From Hyphomicrobium_A sp963728165 (GTDB lineage Bacteria > Pseudomonadota > Alphaproteobacteria > Rhizobiales > Hyphomicrobiaceae): a DNA stretch of 64,000 nucleotides. Every line of letters starts with the position of its first letter. Position 1 is the first letter of the stretch. The translations under genes were made by a program, and so were the position numbers. Shown here piece after piece: positions 1 to 9,146 of the stretch. The DNA lies in the NCBI GenBank assembly GCA_963728165.1, contig CAVSIY010000002.1, positions 248,001 through 312,000 on the forward strand, in the 5' to 3' direction. The notes under the pieces were generated by a model. The model had not been told where the DNA came from. It did no database searches and worked only from the letters and a program-made list of their open reading frames with translations.

Positions 1-365
1 GCCGCCCTCACGCCCACCTCCAGGCGGTAGCCCGCCTGCCAGTCGGACGTGATGTTGGCGTCGCCGACGAAGCGCAACCTGGTGCGCGCGTTGTCGTTGG
101 TGACGACGTAGGCGTTGCTCTCGGCGCCGTCGTCCCAGCCGAGCACGGCCTGGTTGATGAGGCCTGAGACCTGAAGGGTGACGCTGCGATTGCCCCGGCG
201 CGCTGCCATGTCCTCGAGCGCGGCGATACGGCTCTCCAGATCGGCGCAGCAGTCTGTGCCGGGGCCTGCCGCACCGGCCGAGCGTGATCCGGTAATAATC
301 AGCATCGCAGCGACTCGGAGTGCCGCCCGCAAGCCGCGCCGGTTACCCACGCCAGAGGCCCTCAT
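1..365 (-). CDS. Porin (alphaproteobacterial outer-membrane porin), C-terminus beyond window
   Basis: Only the N-terminal 121 or so residues are present; the gene continues past the left edge. The start ATG is the complement of 363-365. The product opens with a basic signal peptide and an Ala-rich cleavage region. It then shows the hallmark Hyphomicrobiales porin head: a short coiled stretch (CCADLESRIAALEDMAARRG), then the first beta strand (VTLQVSGLINQAVLGWDDG) and an ESNAYVVTND-type loop. This is family knowledge of the porin_2 type: a trimeric outer-membrane channel for small hydrophilic solutes. It is divergent from the DUF2478 gene, with about 178 bp between the two starts. Pore specificity cannot be judged from the fragment. 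Confidence 0.85.
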   Translation of the reverse strand, partial: MRASGVGNRRGLRAALRVAAMLIITGSRSAGAAGPGTDCCADLESRIAALEDMAARRGNRSVTLQVSGLINQAVLGWDDGAESNAYVVTNDNARTRLRFVGDANITSDWQAGYRLEVGVRA

Positions 366-543
366 CTTTGATCGATCAAGGCCTTAGCAGAATTCGGCCT
401 GCAGCGACGGCGCCCGTCATCCGTCTTCGTCGCATTTGCGACACGCAGGCGCCGCGACAGGCGATTTTGGGCCGTCTGCGAGAGCGGCACGCGGCTTGCA
501 GCTATCCTCAAAGATCGATGACCCTCGGCAATGGAGCGCCGCG

Positions 544-1161
544 ATGCTGACCCTCAACTTTCACGATCATCTCCTGAAGCTGGCCGCGATCGTCTACCGG
601 TCGGGCGAGGATGACGTCGATACCCTGTTGGCGGCATTTGCCGCCGACCAGATCCGCGACGGGCATCGGCTCGGCGGCGTGGTCCAGCGCAAGGCCGAAG
701 GCAACGGGCGCGCGCGCATGGAGATGATCGACTTGCTCTCGGGCCGCGCCATTTCGATCAGCCAGGACCTCGGACCCTCGGCCCAGGGCTGCTGCCTCGA
801 TCCCGCCGGGCTTGCCGATGCGGCGGTCGCCGCCGGCCGCGCCATCGCCGAGAACGTGGAGCTCCTCATCGTCAACAAGTTCTCGCGCCAGGAGGCGGAA
901 GGCGGGGGCTTGCGCGCGGAGCTCGGCAATGCTGTGGCGGCGGGGCTGCCGGTGCTTACGGCCGTCTCTACCAAATGCTACGATGCGTGGATGGCGTTCA
1001 CCGGCGGATTCGGCACCACCCTCCTGTGCGAGCGTTACGTCGTCGACGCGTGGTGGAGCGAGATGGCGACCCGCGAGCGCCGCGCGCGCACGCTCGCCCG
1101 CCTCGAGCAGGCGCTCGGCGCGCCCGGTGAGCAAGCAGCCCAGAGCCTTGCCGCTCTTTAG
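544..1161 (+). CDS. DUF2478 family protein (putative NTP-binding, molybdenum-associated)
   Basis: A 205-residue soluble protein. The start at ATG 544 is favoured by a GGAG element about 9 nt upstream; a longer in-frame extension to 436 lacks similarity. The sequence fits the DUF2478 family: an N-terminal IVYRSGEDDVDTLLAAFA-like strand/helix, a central CCLDPAGLADAA stretch and a NKFSRQEAEGGGLR motif, where the family has a Walker-like nucleotide-binding fold. In known genomes the family often neighbours molybdate uptake or molybdenum-enzyme genes. The adjacent convergent molbindin remnant and the YqeB-like gene support a role in molybdenum handling here, but this is inference and no catalytic role is established. 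Confidence 0.75.
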   Translation: MLTLNFHDHLLKLAAIVYRSGEDDVDTLLAAFAADQIRDGHRLGGVVQRKAEGNGRARMEMIDLLSGRAISISQDLGPSAQGCCLDPAGLADAAVAAGRAIAENVELLIVNKFSRQEAEGGGLRAELGNAVAAGLPVLTAVSTKCYDAWMAFTGGFGTTLLCERYVVDAWWSEMATRERRARTLARLEQALGAPGEQAAQSLAAL

Positions 1162-1164
1162 GGC

Positions 1165-1367
1165 TTATTTGCCGATCATCACGTCGGACGACTTGATGAC
1201 GGCCGAGACGGTGTCGCCGACCTTGAGGCCGAGGTCATCGACCAATTCGTTGGTGAGGAGGTCACCATGAGGCCCGGCGCGAGCTCGATCTTGATGTGCG
1301 CCGTGGTCGACCCCTTGGTGAGAGACGTGATACGTCCTGGCAGCACGTTGCGGGCGCTGAGCTTCAT
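1165..1367 (-). pseudogene. Molbindin / Mop-type TOBE protein, frameshifted
   Basis: The start ATG (complement of 1365-1367) has a strong GGAGG upstream. The first 36 residues (MKLSARNVLPGRITSLTKGS onwards, ending LAPGLMVT) are a standard molybdopterin/molybdate-binding Mop domain. The second half (LLTNELVDDLGLKVGDTVSA, ending SSDVMIGK before TAA at 1165) is in another frame. Joining them needs one extra base near 1258-1262, so the copy carries a one-base deletion relative to an intact roughly 66-residue molbindin. Intact Mop proteins store or buffer molybdate as oligomers. Because both halves are well conserved, a sequencing error is as likely as a true pseudogene. It is convergent with the DUF2478 gene. 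Confidence 0.8.
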
Positions 1368-1478
1368 GGGGCCTCCAAATGGGTAGAGTGCGGCATCGAA
1401 CTCCGGACCGAGTCCGGCGATCATACGGCCTCTCTGAGCCCGATGACCATAGCGCGCGATGACCCTTGGTGCTTCTTG

Positions 1479-1955
1479 ATGCGAACCCTGCTTTTCCTGC
1501 TACTCATCTCAGCGGCGTTGGGAGCCGGCAGCCTGATGGCTGCGGACGAGCACGAGGGCCACCACCACGGCGCCATGCCGGCAAACGATACGCGCGTGCT
1601 GGTCGCGTTCCCCGCCCCGCTGCGCCAGCACATGCTCGCCAACATGCGCGTCCACGTCAGCGCTTTGAACGAGATCATCGCGGCGCTGGCGATGAAGCAG
1701 GAGGACAAGGCCGCGCACATCGCCGAGTGGCAGCTCGGCCTGTCCTCGCTCAAAGCCCACATGGCGGCAGAGCTCGGCAAGTACATGCCAAAGGAGATGC
1801 AGGCGATCGGCTGGAAGATGCACAGCGCCGCAAGCCGCTTTGCCATCGAGGCGCAGAATGCCGGCGTCACCGGCGATTTGCGTCCCGCGCTCGCGGCTTT
1901 GGCCAAGGTCACGGCCCAGTGCGCCGCCTGCCACGCCGGCTACCGCGTGCATTAG
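1479..1955 (+). CDS. Cytochrome c'-type periplasmic haem protein
   Basis: A 158-residue product. It has a clear signal peptide (MRTLLFLLLISAALGAGSLM, then AA) followed by a His-rich DEHEGHHHG segment. The body is helical and ends in a single C-terminal CAACH haem-binding motif (CxxCH) about six residues before the stop. The C-terminal haem site in a four-helix protein is characteristic of class II cytochromes c (cytochrome c' / c556). These act in periplasmic electron transfer or nitric-oxide binding. The start chosen is the ATG that begins the signal peptide; an upstream in-frame ATG at 1443 would add 12 residues. The His-rich stretch could bind metal, but that is a guess. Confidence 0.85.
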   Translation: MRTLLFLLLISAALGAGSLMAADEHEGHHHGAMPANDTRVLVAFPAPLRQHMLANMRVHVSALNEIIAALAMKQEDKAAHIAEWQLGLSSLKAHMAAELGKYMPKEMQAIGWKMHSAASRFAIEAQNAGVTGDLRPALAALAKVTAQCAACHAGYRVH

Positions 1956-1967
1956 CGCGGCGGGCCA

Positions 1968-2846
1968 CTACTTCGAATGCACGAGCCGCAGCCGCTGCCC
2001 CCGCGGCGGCCTCGCCCCGGCGGCAAAGTGCAGCAAGGCCCGGCTGGCAGCCTCGGCCAGAAGACGCCCGCGCTCGTCGACGCCCACCCATTGCGCCTGG
2101 CGCCCGCGCGCATCGATCTCGACGAGCTTCACGCCGGCCGGCACGTCGATGTCGTCGCGTGCGATCCCGCGAAGGAACCCGTCCCTCGGCGCCCTGATCA
2201 CGCGCAGGCCCAGACGGCCGAGCGGAAAGCCCTTGAAGATGCGGGTGCCGACGTCGACGGCGGTGTGCCAGCGCCCGGCCTCCTCGGCGTAGACGAAGCG
2301 CTCGCGCCCGAGCCCGCCGAGCTCGCGGCAGACGCCGTCGGCCGCCTCCGTCGCCTTGCGCTCCAACACGACGCCTTCATGGCCGGGCCGCGTCTCGATG
2401 GCGACGTCGCAGTTCTCGCCCACGGTGAAGCCCGGCCCCAGCCCGATCGCCACGCGCGCCAGGTTGCGCAGATCGGGCGTGACGACGCGCTTTTGCATGC
2501 GCGCATCGATCAAGGCGCCGATCTCCCCCAGCGCCAGCAGGTCCGACAGCGTATGGCGCGTCACCGCGATGTACTCGTGCGCCAGCACCTCGGCCCGCGC
2601 CGCCAGCGTGGTGTCGATGCTGACGGCGGTGAGCCCGCCGAGCGCGGTCAGGTCGTCGTAGAGCGCATCGTAGAACGCCATGCCGCGGCGAATGACCGGC
2701 GGGTTGGGATCATGCGACATGACCACCCCGTAGCCCATCCGGTGCACGCGCACGGCGATCGCCGAGGCGATTTCATTCAGTCCGAGGATGATGGCGGTGG
2801 GACGGTTGGCGCGGCGCAGGCGGCGGACAATGCTCTGGTCGATCAT
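1968..2846 (-). CDS. YqeB/EF2563-like molybdenum hydroxylase accessory protein
   Basis: A 292-residue protein. The start ATG at 2846 is preceded by GAGG seven bases upstream; upstream ATGs at 2864 and 2894 lack this. It has an N-terminal Rossmann-like strand (TAIILGLNEIASAIAVRVHR), an HRMGYGVVMSHDPNPPVIRR segment, the conserved GALIDARMQKR motif and an IGLGPGFTVGENCDVAIETR block. These are the landmarks of the EF2563/YqeB family, related to XdhC-type proteins implicated in maturation of selenium-dependent molybdenum hydroxylases. The usual partner hydroxylase is not in the window. Together with the DUF2478 protein and molbindin it suggests molybdenum-cofactor work; the exact reaction is unknown. 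Confidence 0.7.
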   Translation of the reverse strand: MIDQSIVRRLRRANRPTAIILGLNEIASAIAVRVHRMGYGVVMSHDPNPPVIRRGMAFYDALYDDLTALGGLTAVSIDTTLAARAEVLAHEYIAVTRHTLSDLLALGEIGALIDARMQKRVVTPDLRNLARVAIGLGPGFTVGENCDVAIETRPGHEGVVLERKATEAADGVCRELGGLGRERFVYAEEAGRWHTAVDVGTRIFKGFPLGRLGLRVIRAPRDGFLRGIARDDIDVPAGVKLVEIDARGRQAQWVGVDERGRLLAEAASRALLHFAAGARPPRGQRLRLVHSK

Positions 2847-3271
2847 GAGGTCCTCAAGCGGCATTGCCCATAGAAGGCGCAAGCAACGTGCCACTCGCCG
2901 TGGAGCCTCATGACGCTGGAACAGTTGGGGGTTTCATGCTTCCGGCCCGCGGGCCGCCCGTTGTATACATTCAGACATAACGGTGCGCCAGCGTCGCAAT
3001 GCCGACAATGGCGGCCGGGGGGCCTCGCCCCAAAAGTGCATCAGATGCGGAACACTGGGCCGCGGGATACGTAAAAATCGCCTGCCGACCCGAATGCCCC
3101 CGGGCAGGCTCGAGCTGCGATCATTTTGGCTTCGCGCTCTGACGCGCGGGATCGGCTCGTCGAGGAGCGGACAACGGTACGGTGTCTGACCCTCTGGGTC
3201 TGACACCGCAGCACTGGTCCGCTGCAGGTGCTCCTGCGAGCTCGGGCCTTGATGCGCAAGAGGACGTCAGC
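2847..3271. other. Intergenic region, no gene recognised
   Basis: These 425 bases separate the YqeB-like gene from the 3' end of the histidine kinase. Several open frames cross it, but none has a convincing start, codon pattern or recognisable motif. An imperfect inverted repeat near 3179-3207 (CGGTGTC ... GACACCG arms with a near-palindromic interior) lies about 65 bases downstream of the kinase stop. It could form a hairpin at the end of that transcript, although no T-run follows. Confidence 0.5.
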
Positions 3272-6200
3272 TCAATTGGGTGAAAGCGGAGGCGCCGCTC
3301 TCGCGACCGCTGATGTGACGTTGCCCCTAAGCGGAGGCGGTGGCGTGTCCGGGAAATCGACGTAGAAGTTCGTGCCGCCACCCGGGGCGTCGTCAAAACC
3401 CACTTGGCCGCCGAGTCGGCTGACCATCTGCTTTACGATGCTCAAGCCGAGGCCGGTGCCGCCTTTCTGGCGCGTGTCGGAGCTATCGGCTTGCGCAAAC
3501 TTCTCGAAGATCTCGTGCTTGAAATCTTCGGGGACACCGCAGCCGTGATCGCGCACGGAGATACGCGTGTCACCGCTTCGCTTTTCTACGGCGATCTCCA
3601 CCTCTCCACCCCGTGGAGAAAACTTAATGGCGTTGGAGAGGAGGTTGGTGACGATCTGGACCAGCCAATCGGCGTCGGATTGCAATTCGCAAAGGGTGCT
3701 GGAGGAATCGAGCCTTATCCGCACGCCGTAGCTCTTGGCGTAGGCTCGAGTGTCTTCCATTGCCTGCTCGAGAACTGACCGGACATCGACAGTCTCTCGC
3801 ACTAAGTTGACCTTGCCCGATTCAATCTTCTCGATGTCGAGAATATCGTTTATGAGCCGAACCAGCCGTTGGCTGTTGTTGTAGGCGATGGTGATAAAGC
3901 GTGAGGCCGTCTCCGGGAGTTTCCCTGCCCTGTCGGTATTGAGCAGGGCAAGGGCCCCAGCGATCGAGGTTAGCGGCGTGCGAAGCTCGTGGCTCACCGT
4001 TGCGATGAACTCGTCCTTCAGCCGTTTGACGCGCGCGGTTTGCCGCTTGCGCACGCTGATGTCGCGGATGGCCGCTGTCACCAGGATGCCGTCGTCGCTC
4101 CTCAGGGGGCTCAGCATGATCTCGATGGGAAACTCGCTGCCCTCCTTGCGTTGGCCGATGAGCTCGATCCCTGTGCCGATCTGTTGCGCCAGCGCCTCCT
4201 CGGTCGAGCGCAGGTCGTCGGCGATCAGCCGCTCCGCGAAGCCGATCGGAATGATGTTCGTGACTTTCTGCCCGATCAGCTCATCGCGGCGGTAGCCGAA
4301 CTGCTTTTCGGCCTGAGCATTCAGCAGCACGATCTCGCCTGCCTGGTTGACGACCACCATCGCGTCGGGAGCCGCCTCCAACAGTCCGCGGTAGCGGCCT
4401 TCCATCTGACGCCAAATGCTTATCGGCCGCCATGCGCACGCTGATGTCGCGTATGGCCGCTGTCACCAGCATGCCGTCGTCGCTGGTCAAGGGGCTGAGC
4501 ATGATCTCGATCGGAAACTCACTGCCATCCTTGCGCAGTGCCGTTAGTTCAATGCCGGTGCCGATCTGCTGCGCCAGCGCCTCCTCGGCGGAGCGCAGAT
4601 CATCCGCGATGAGCCGCTCCGCGAAGCCGATGGGAATGATGTTGGTGACCTTCTGGCCGATGAGCTCATCGCGGCGGTAGCCGAACTGCTTCTCGGCCTG
4701 AGCATTCAGCAGCACGATCTCGCCGGTCTGGTTCACCACCACCATCGCGTCGGGAGCCGCCTCCAACAGCCCGCGGTAGCGGCCTTCCATCTGTGCCAGG
4801 TGCTGTTGCTCGGCCTTGCGCACGCTGATATCGCGTGTGATTTTGCTAAATCCGCAGAGGTCACCTTTTTCGTCTCGAAGAGGGGTGATCAAGACGTCGG
4901 CCCAGAATTGAGACTTGTCCTGGCGTATACGCCAACCCTCGTCCTCGCATTTTCCGGTGGTGGCCGCTTGGACCAGCTCCGCGGCGGGCTTTCCAGCCGC
5001 CAAGGCTTCGGGCGGATAGAAACAGGAGAAGTGCTTCCCTATAATATCAGAGGCCTTGTACCCTTTTATCCGCTCAGCCCCTTCATTCCAGCTCACGACA
5101 AATCCTTTGGGGTCCAGCATCAAAATGGCGTAGTCCTTTACTCCGTCGACGAGGAGGCGGTATCGCTCCTCGCTCATTTGCATCGCGTGTTCGGCCTCCT
5201 TGCGCACGCTGATGTCGCGGATGGCCGCGGTCACCAGGATGCCGTCGTCGCTGGTCAAGGGGCTCAGCATGATCTCGATGGGAAACTCGCTGCCGTCCTT
5301 GCGCAGGGCAGTGAGCTCGATGCCGGTGCCGATCTGCTGCGCCAGCGCCTCCTCGGCGGATCGAAGGTCGTCGGCGATCAGCCGCTCCGCGAAGCCGATC
5401 GGAATGATGTTGGTGACTTTCTGGCCTATGAGCTCATCGCGGCGATAGCCGAACTGCTTCTCGGCCTGGACATTCAGCAGCACGATCTCGCCAGTCTGGT
5501 TGACGACCACCATCGCATCCGGCGCCGCCTCCAAAAGTCCGCGGTACTTCGCCTCCGCCTCTTTGGTCTCGCTGACGTCGCGGCATATCTCCGAAAAGCC
5601 CTGCAACTCCCCGGCCGGATCGCGCAACGCCGTAAGGATACTGCTTGTCAAGAATTGTGAGCCGTCTTTGCGAACGCGCATACCTTCGTCTTCGTACCGC
5701 CCCTCTGTAGCGGCTATCCGTAGCAACCGCTCCGGCGTGCCTCGCCTGATCTCCTCGGGACAAAAGAAACAGGAGAAATTCTTTCCGATGATCTCACGGG
5801 CTCCGTAGCCCTTGAGTCGTTCGGCCCCGGAATTCCAAGTGACAATTTCACCTTGCGGGCCCAGCATGAAAATTGCGTAGTCCTCAACACCGTCGAGCAG
5901 CATCCGATAGTCTTCTTCGCTGCGCTTAAGTGCCTCTTCCGCGCGTCGGCGTCTGGAGATGCCACGCTGGACGTTCCATCCTGCGGCAGCGGTGATCAAC
6001 AGACCCAGAACGGTGCCGAGGATGAGAACAGTCTTGCTTTGGGCCACGCGCTCCTCCGCCTTGGAGGTGCGGAGCGTCAGCAACTGTTGCTCTGTGGCCT
6101 GCAACTCGTCAATCGCCGCCCCCAGCTCGTTCATCATTCGCTGCCCGCGGCCGCCTCGGATGGCAACCGCGGCCGCTTCGAGTCCGCTGGTTCGGCGCAG

Positions 6201-6587
6201 ACCAATGACCTGCTCTGCGAATCCAATCTTCTGCATGATCAGCAATTCTAGTGCAGGAAGTTGACGTTGTTGTTCGGGGTTATCCGCTGTCAATCTGCGG
6301 ATGGCTGCCTCGAGCTGCTTCGCGCGCAGAACCCCAGCAGCGAACGTTTCGCGATAGACCTTCGCGCCGGTCAATATGAATGCGCGGCTGCTGGATTGGA
6401 CCTGCTCGATTGTTGTTTGCAGTCTTTGAAGGTTCTCACGGACCTCGTGGGTGTGGGCCAGCCATCGCGCACCTTCGTTCGACGCTACGATGCCGCGATA
6501 CGAGAATGCTGCCACCACAAGTAAAGCCACTATGGCAGACCCGAACGCGATCTTCACTTGCCAATCTGGCAGTCGCTTGATTCTCAT
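3272..6587 (-). pseudogene. CHASE3 multi-PAS sensor histidine kinase, one frameshift near 4409
   Basis: The N-terminus MRIKRLPDWQ is followed by TM1 (about residues 14-29), a periplasmic CHASE3-like helical domain (about 38-180), TM2 (about 186-205) and then PAS domains. The PAS series alternates two types: A (5930-5553), B (5550-5195), A (5195-4800), B (4798-4432), B (4405-4045). The C-terminus carries HisKA with an SHELRTPLTSI phospho-His box and a HATPase with an NLLSNAIKF N-box and GTGLGLSIVKQM. An extra base at about 4409 puts the last PAS and kinase core out of frame; without it the protein would be about 1,100 residues. The downstream frame has its own ATG at 4405, so a separate soluble PAS-kinase is conceivable. 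No receiver domain or adjacent regulator is seen. An alternative start lies at 6614. Confidence 0.85.
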
Positions 6588-7101
6588 TGCAGGCCCGGTC
6601 CGGCTTCGGTGCATTGCATTTTCTCTGGGCCGTCGACCGACGGCCTGCGCACACTGGGGCCGCAGATGACAGTTGGGATCACGATAGGCATTTGGCCGCC
6701 TTGAAAATGCATGACCAGTCCAGCGACTGCGCTGCCGGCAGCGACCAATACGTCCATGCCTTTGGTCGAAGGCATGGACGGGCCTGGAGACGGATAATCG
6801 CCACGATCGCAGCGGGGCGCCCGCCGAGCGCACACGCTCAGCAAGCCTATGCCGCTTACACGGAGGCGCCCACTAGCGACCCTATTCTCGCTGCATCTAC
6901 ACTAAGTCATTATCCGACGAACAAATTAAGCCTCAATGTGTGTATGCTGAGCAAGTTCGCGAGAGCACTTGGCGCAGATCCGCATCGCGCCCGACCTCCC
7001 CGAGGGCGGCCGCAAGGGCTATCTGGAGGATCGCCGTCCCAAGAGCGGGAATCCACCAAAATGCCGCCACTTTACGACAAGGTTTCGTGCTATGCTGTCT
7101 T
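6588..7101. other. Intergenic region with a strong hairpin, no gene recognised
   Basis: These 514 bases lie between the divergent kinase and the GcrA-like gene. The open frames that cross it look like shadows without motifs. The left part should hold the kinase promoter and the right part the promoter of the small GcrA-like gene. The stretch 6890-6960 is noticeably less GC-rich than its surroundings. The most distinct element is the perfect inverted repeat at 6751-6780, listed separately. Confidence 0.5.
6751..6780. repeat. Perfect 12-bp inverted repeat (hairpin)
   Basis: The arms CGTCCATGCCTT and AAGGCATGGACG are exact reverse complements separated by the 6-base loop TGGTCG. No T-run follows on either strand, so a simple intrinsic terminator is unlikely. 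It lies about 165 bases upstream of the kinase start, in the divergent intergenic space, so an operator or an RNA structure are possible. This is seen directly; function is unknown. Confidence 0.8.
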
Positions 7102-7353
7102 ATGAGTGAAATGAAGAGCGCACCGGTGCCTCTCCGGACCGACGACCTGAAAATCCCCCTCGGCGAGCGAAAGACGATGGCCACTCTTCTGGCCGACGAC
7201 TGCCGCTGGCCCTTTGGTGACCCCTTGACGCAGGACTTCCACTTCTGCGGCAAGCACAAGGCGGACGGCAAACCTTATTGTGAGTTCCACATGCAGCGGG
7301 CTTTCCAAGCCGCTCGGCCCCGCGCCGTGTACTACAGGCAGAATGCTGCCTAG
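7102..7353 (+). CDS. Small GcrA C-terminal-like protein
   Basis: An 83-residue protein starting at ATG 7102 (ATG 7111 is an alternative). Its C-terminal half has the pattern CRWPFGDPLTQDFHFCGKHK, then GKPYCEFHMQRAF. This is the Cys/His-containing C-terminal motif of GcrA-family cell-cycle regulators of alphaproteobacteria. Full GcrA proteins (about 170 residues) carry an N-terminal DNA-binding helix-turn-helix that recognises methylated GANTC promoters; that part is absent here. It may therefore bind sigma70 domain 2, as the GcrA C-terminal region does, without its own DNA contact, or have diverged to another task. No N-terminal half is visible in other frames upstream, so it is not an obvious frameshift product. 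Confidence 0.7.
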   Translation: MSEMKSAPVPLRTDDLKIPLGERKTMATLLADDCRWPFGDPLTQDFHFCGKHKADGKPYCEFHMQRAFQAARPRAVYYRQNAA

Positions 7354-7555
7354 GTCACGTGCGTCATCCGCCGCGCACCCACTTGTCTGGGAGGCTCTCG
7401 CATACGGCACGGCGGAGCCTTGAATCCGGCCGCACCTAGGAAGGTCTTCCGTGCTATCAGATCGAGCACGATGGCGTTCGATGCTTGGATAGCGAGCATA
7501 TTGATACCAAGCTCGTTCTAGATCGAGGCAACTGGCTGAAAACCGAGCGGAGCCC

Positions 7556-7927
7556 ATGACCAAAAACCTCTTCGATGTCCCCCAACAGTTCCGAGAGCTT
7601 GCCGAGCAGAATGTCGAGCAAGCGAGTGCCGCGTACGGGCAGTTCATGAACGCCATGACCCAGGCAATGGGGATGTGGTGGAACGCGTTGCCTCCGAACG
7701 AGATGACATCCGGATTTAAGGCCGTTCAGGATCGTGCCGTCCGCTTCGCCAAGCAGAATGCCGATGCTGGGTTCGCTCTGGCCAACTCGCTCGCGAACGC
7801 CAAGGACATCCAGGACGTGCTGGCTCTGCAGACCCACTACGCGCAGAGCCAGATGCATACTTATGCGCTTCAAGCGCAGGAGCTCGGTCGCCTGATGGCG
7901 GAAGCCGTCCAAAAAAAGACGACCTAA
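7556..7927 (+). CDS. Phasin family protein
   Basis: A 123-residue helical, Gln/Ala-rich protein with no signal peptide. Start ATG 7556 has CGGAG seven bases upstream. The run FRELAEQNVEQASAAYGQFM and the later DIQDVLALQTHYAQSQMHTY are characteristic of the Phasin_2 family: amphipathic helices that coat polyhydroxyalkanoate granules. This implies carbon storage as PHB in this organism. It stands alone; no phaC or phaZ is nearby. Lys-Lys-Thr-Thr ends the protein. The family assignment is firm, the granule role follows from family knowledge. Confidence 0.9.
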   Translation: MTKNLFDVPQQFRELAEQNVEQASAAYGQFMNAMTQAMGMWWNALPPNEMTSGFKAVQDRAVRFAKQNADAGFALANSLANAKDIQDVLALQTHYAQSQMHTYALQAQELGRLMAEAVQKKTT

Positions 7928-8056
7928 TCTCTGCACAATGAATGTTGAATCTCGATGCTCTCAGGCGGCTATGAGTCGACGCGTTCGTCGCACCATAGCA
8001 GGCGGTGAGCATGCGGCCGTGCCACGATTGTTCATGTCGCCAGCAGAGATCGCAAG

Positions 8057-8890
8057 ATGAAGCTTCGGGTCGGGTACGAGCTCCAATATGCGTTCCCGCA
8101 ACCGACCCCGGCGATTCTGATGCTCAACATCCACTACACGCGCGTTTCCGATCTCGCGGTGCCTGACCACATCATGATCAGCCCGTCGGTGCCGATCTCC
8201 GGTTACCGCGACGGGTTTGGCAATTGGTGCAGCAGGATCGTCGCCCCAGCGGGACAGGTGCGCATCTCGACCGATGCCGTCGTGAGCGATACCGGCCTGC
8301 CCGATCCGGTGGTTTCGGGTGCGGGCCAAGTTGCAGTCGAGGAGCTTCCGGAGGAGACACTCATCTTCCTGCTCGCCAGCCGTTTCTGCGATAGCGACCG
8401 GCTGTTGGATCTGGCCTGGAAATTGTTCGGCCACGCAACGCCGGGCTGGGCGCGCGTCCAGGCTATCTGCGATTTCGTGCATGGGCACATCGCGTTCGGC
8501 TACGAGCATGCGCGGGTGACAAGGACGGCCACCGAAGCCTATCAGGAAGGCCGCGGGGTCTGCCGCGATTACGCGCACTTGGCCGTGGCGTTTTGCCGGG
8601 CCTTGAACATCCCGGCACGCTATTGCACAGGCTACCTCGGCGACGTGGGGACCCCGCCGCCCTATCCGCCCGGCGATTTTGCCGCGTGGTTCGAGGCCTT
8701 CCTCGGCGGCCATTGGTATACGTTCGATCCCAGGAACAATGTTCCACGCATCGGCAGGGTCTTGATCGCGCGCGGACGCGATGCGGCGGATGTCGCCATG
8801 ACAACGACGTTCGGCCCCAACACGCTCGAGAGCTTCCGGGTCTGGACCGATGAAATTAGCGTCAGCTCATCCGCATCGCCGAGCGCATAA
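8057..8890 (+). CDS. Transglutaminase-like cysteine protease family protein
   Basis: A 277-residue protein without a signal peptide. The N-terminal half is the bacterial transglutaminase N-terminal beta domain (KLRVGYELQYAFPQPTPAIL). The core carries the catalytic triad: Cys169 in GRGVCRDYAHL, His219 in GGHWYTFDPRNN and Asp224. Members of this family (DUF4128-like/TGc) act as peptidases or amide-forming enzymes, and in Hyphomicrobiales they are often found near alpha-E domain proteins, which are not seen here. The gene stands between the phasin and PBP1A with its own spacing. Substrate cannot be deduced. Confidence 0.9.
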   Translation: MKLRVGYELQYAFPQPTPAILMLNIHYTRVSDLAVPDHIMISPSVPISGYRDGFGNWCSRIVAPAGQVRISTDAVVSDTGLPDPVVSGAGQVAVEELPEETLIFLLASRFCDSDRLLDLAWKLFGHATPGWARVQAICDFVHGHIAFGYEHARVTRTATEAYQEGRGVCRDYAHLAVAFCRALNIPARYCTGYLGDVGTPPPYPPGDFAAWFEAFLGGHWYTFDPRNNVPRIGRVLIARGRDAADVAMTTTFGPNTLESFRVWTDEISVSSSASPSA

Positions 8891-9146
8891 TCGGCCGAAA
8901 TCGGCAACGGCACGCTCCAGAGCATGATCGGCATGCCCCACGGTCCGGCGCCCGCGCCGGCCCTCGTTTCGCGCTCTCCGCCCGCCTTTCCCCTCAAACC
9001 CGACAGGCCGCGCCGTCTTGCGCCTTAACATCTCCATCAGAGCGACGGTATAAGGAGCGGAGAGTTCGCAACCGGGCCTTTGAGTCGCTAAGCGCCCGCG
9101 CGGGCGCCCCGCCGCCATAGGCCCTTAGAATACCGGGAAGGAACGG

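Noticed and set aside
3179..3207. Strong terminator after the histidine kinase
   Set aside because: The inverted repeat is imperfect and no T-run follows on the minus strand, so it is only mentioned as a possible hairpin.
6960..7101. N-terminal half of GcrA hidden in another frame upstream of the mini-GcrA
   Set aside because: No frame in this interval shows the expected helix-turn-helix pattern; the small protein appears to begin at 7102.
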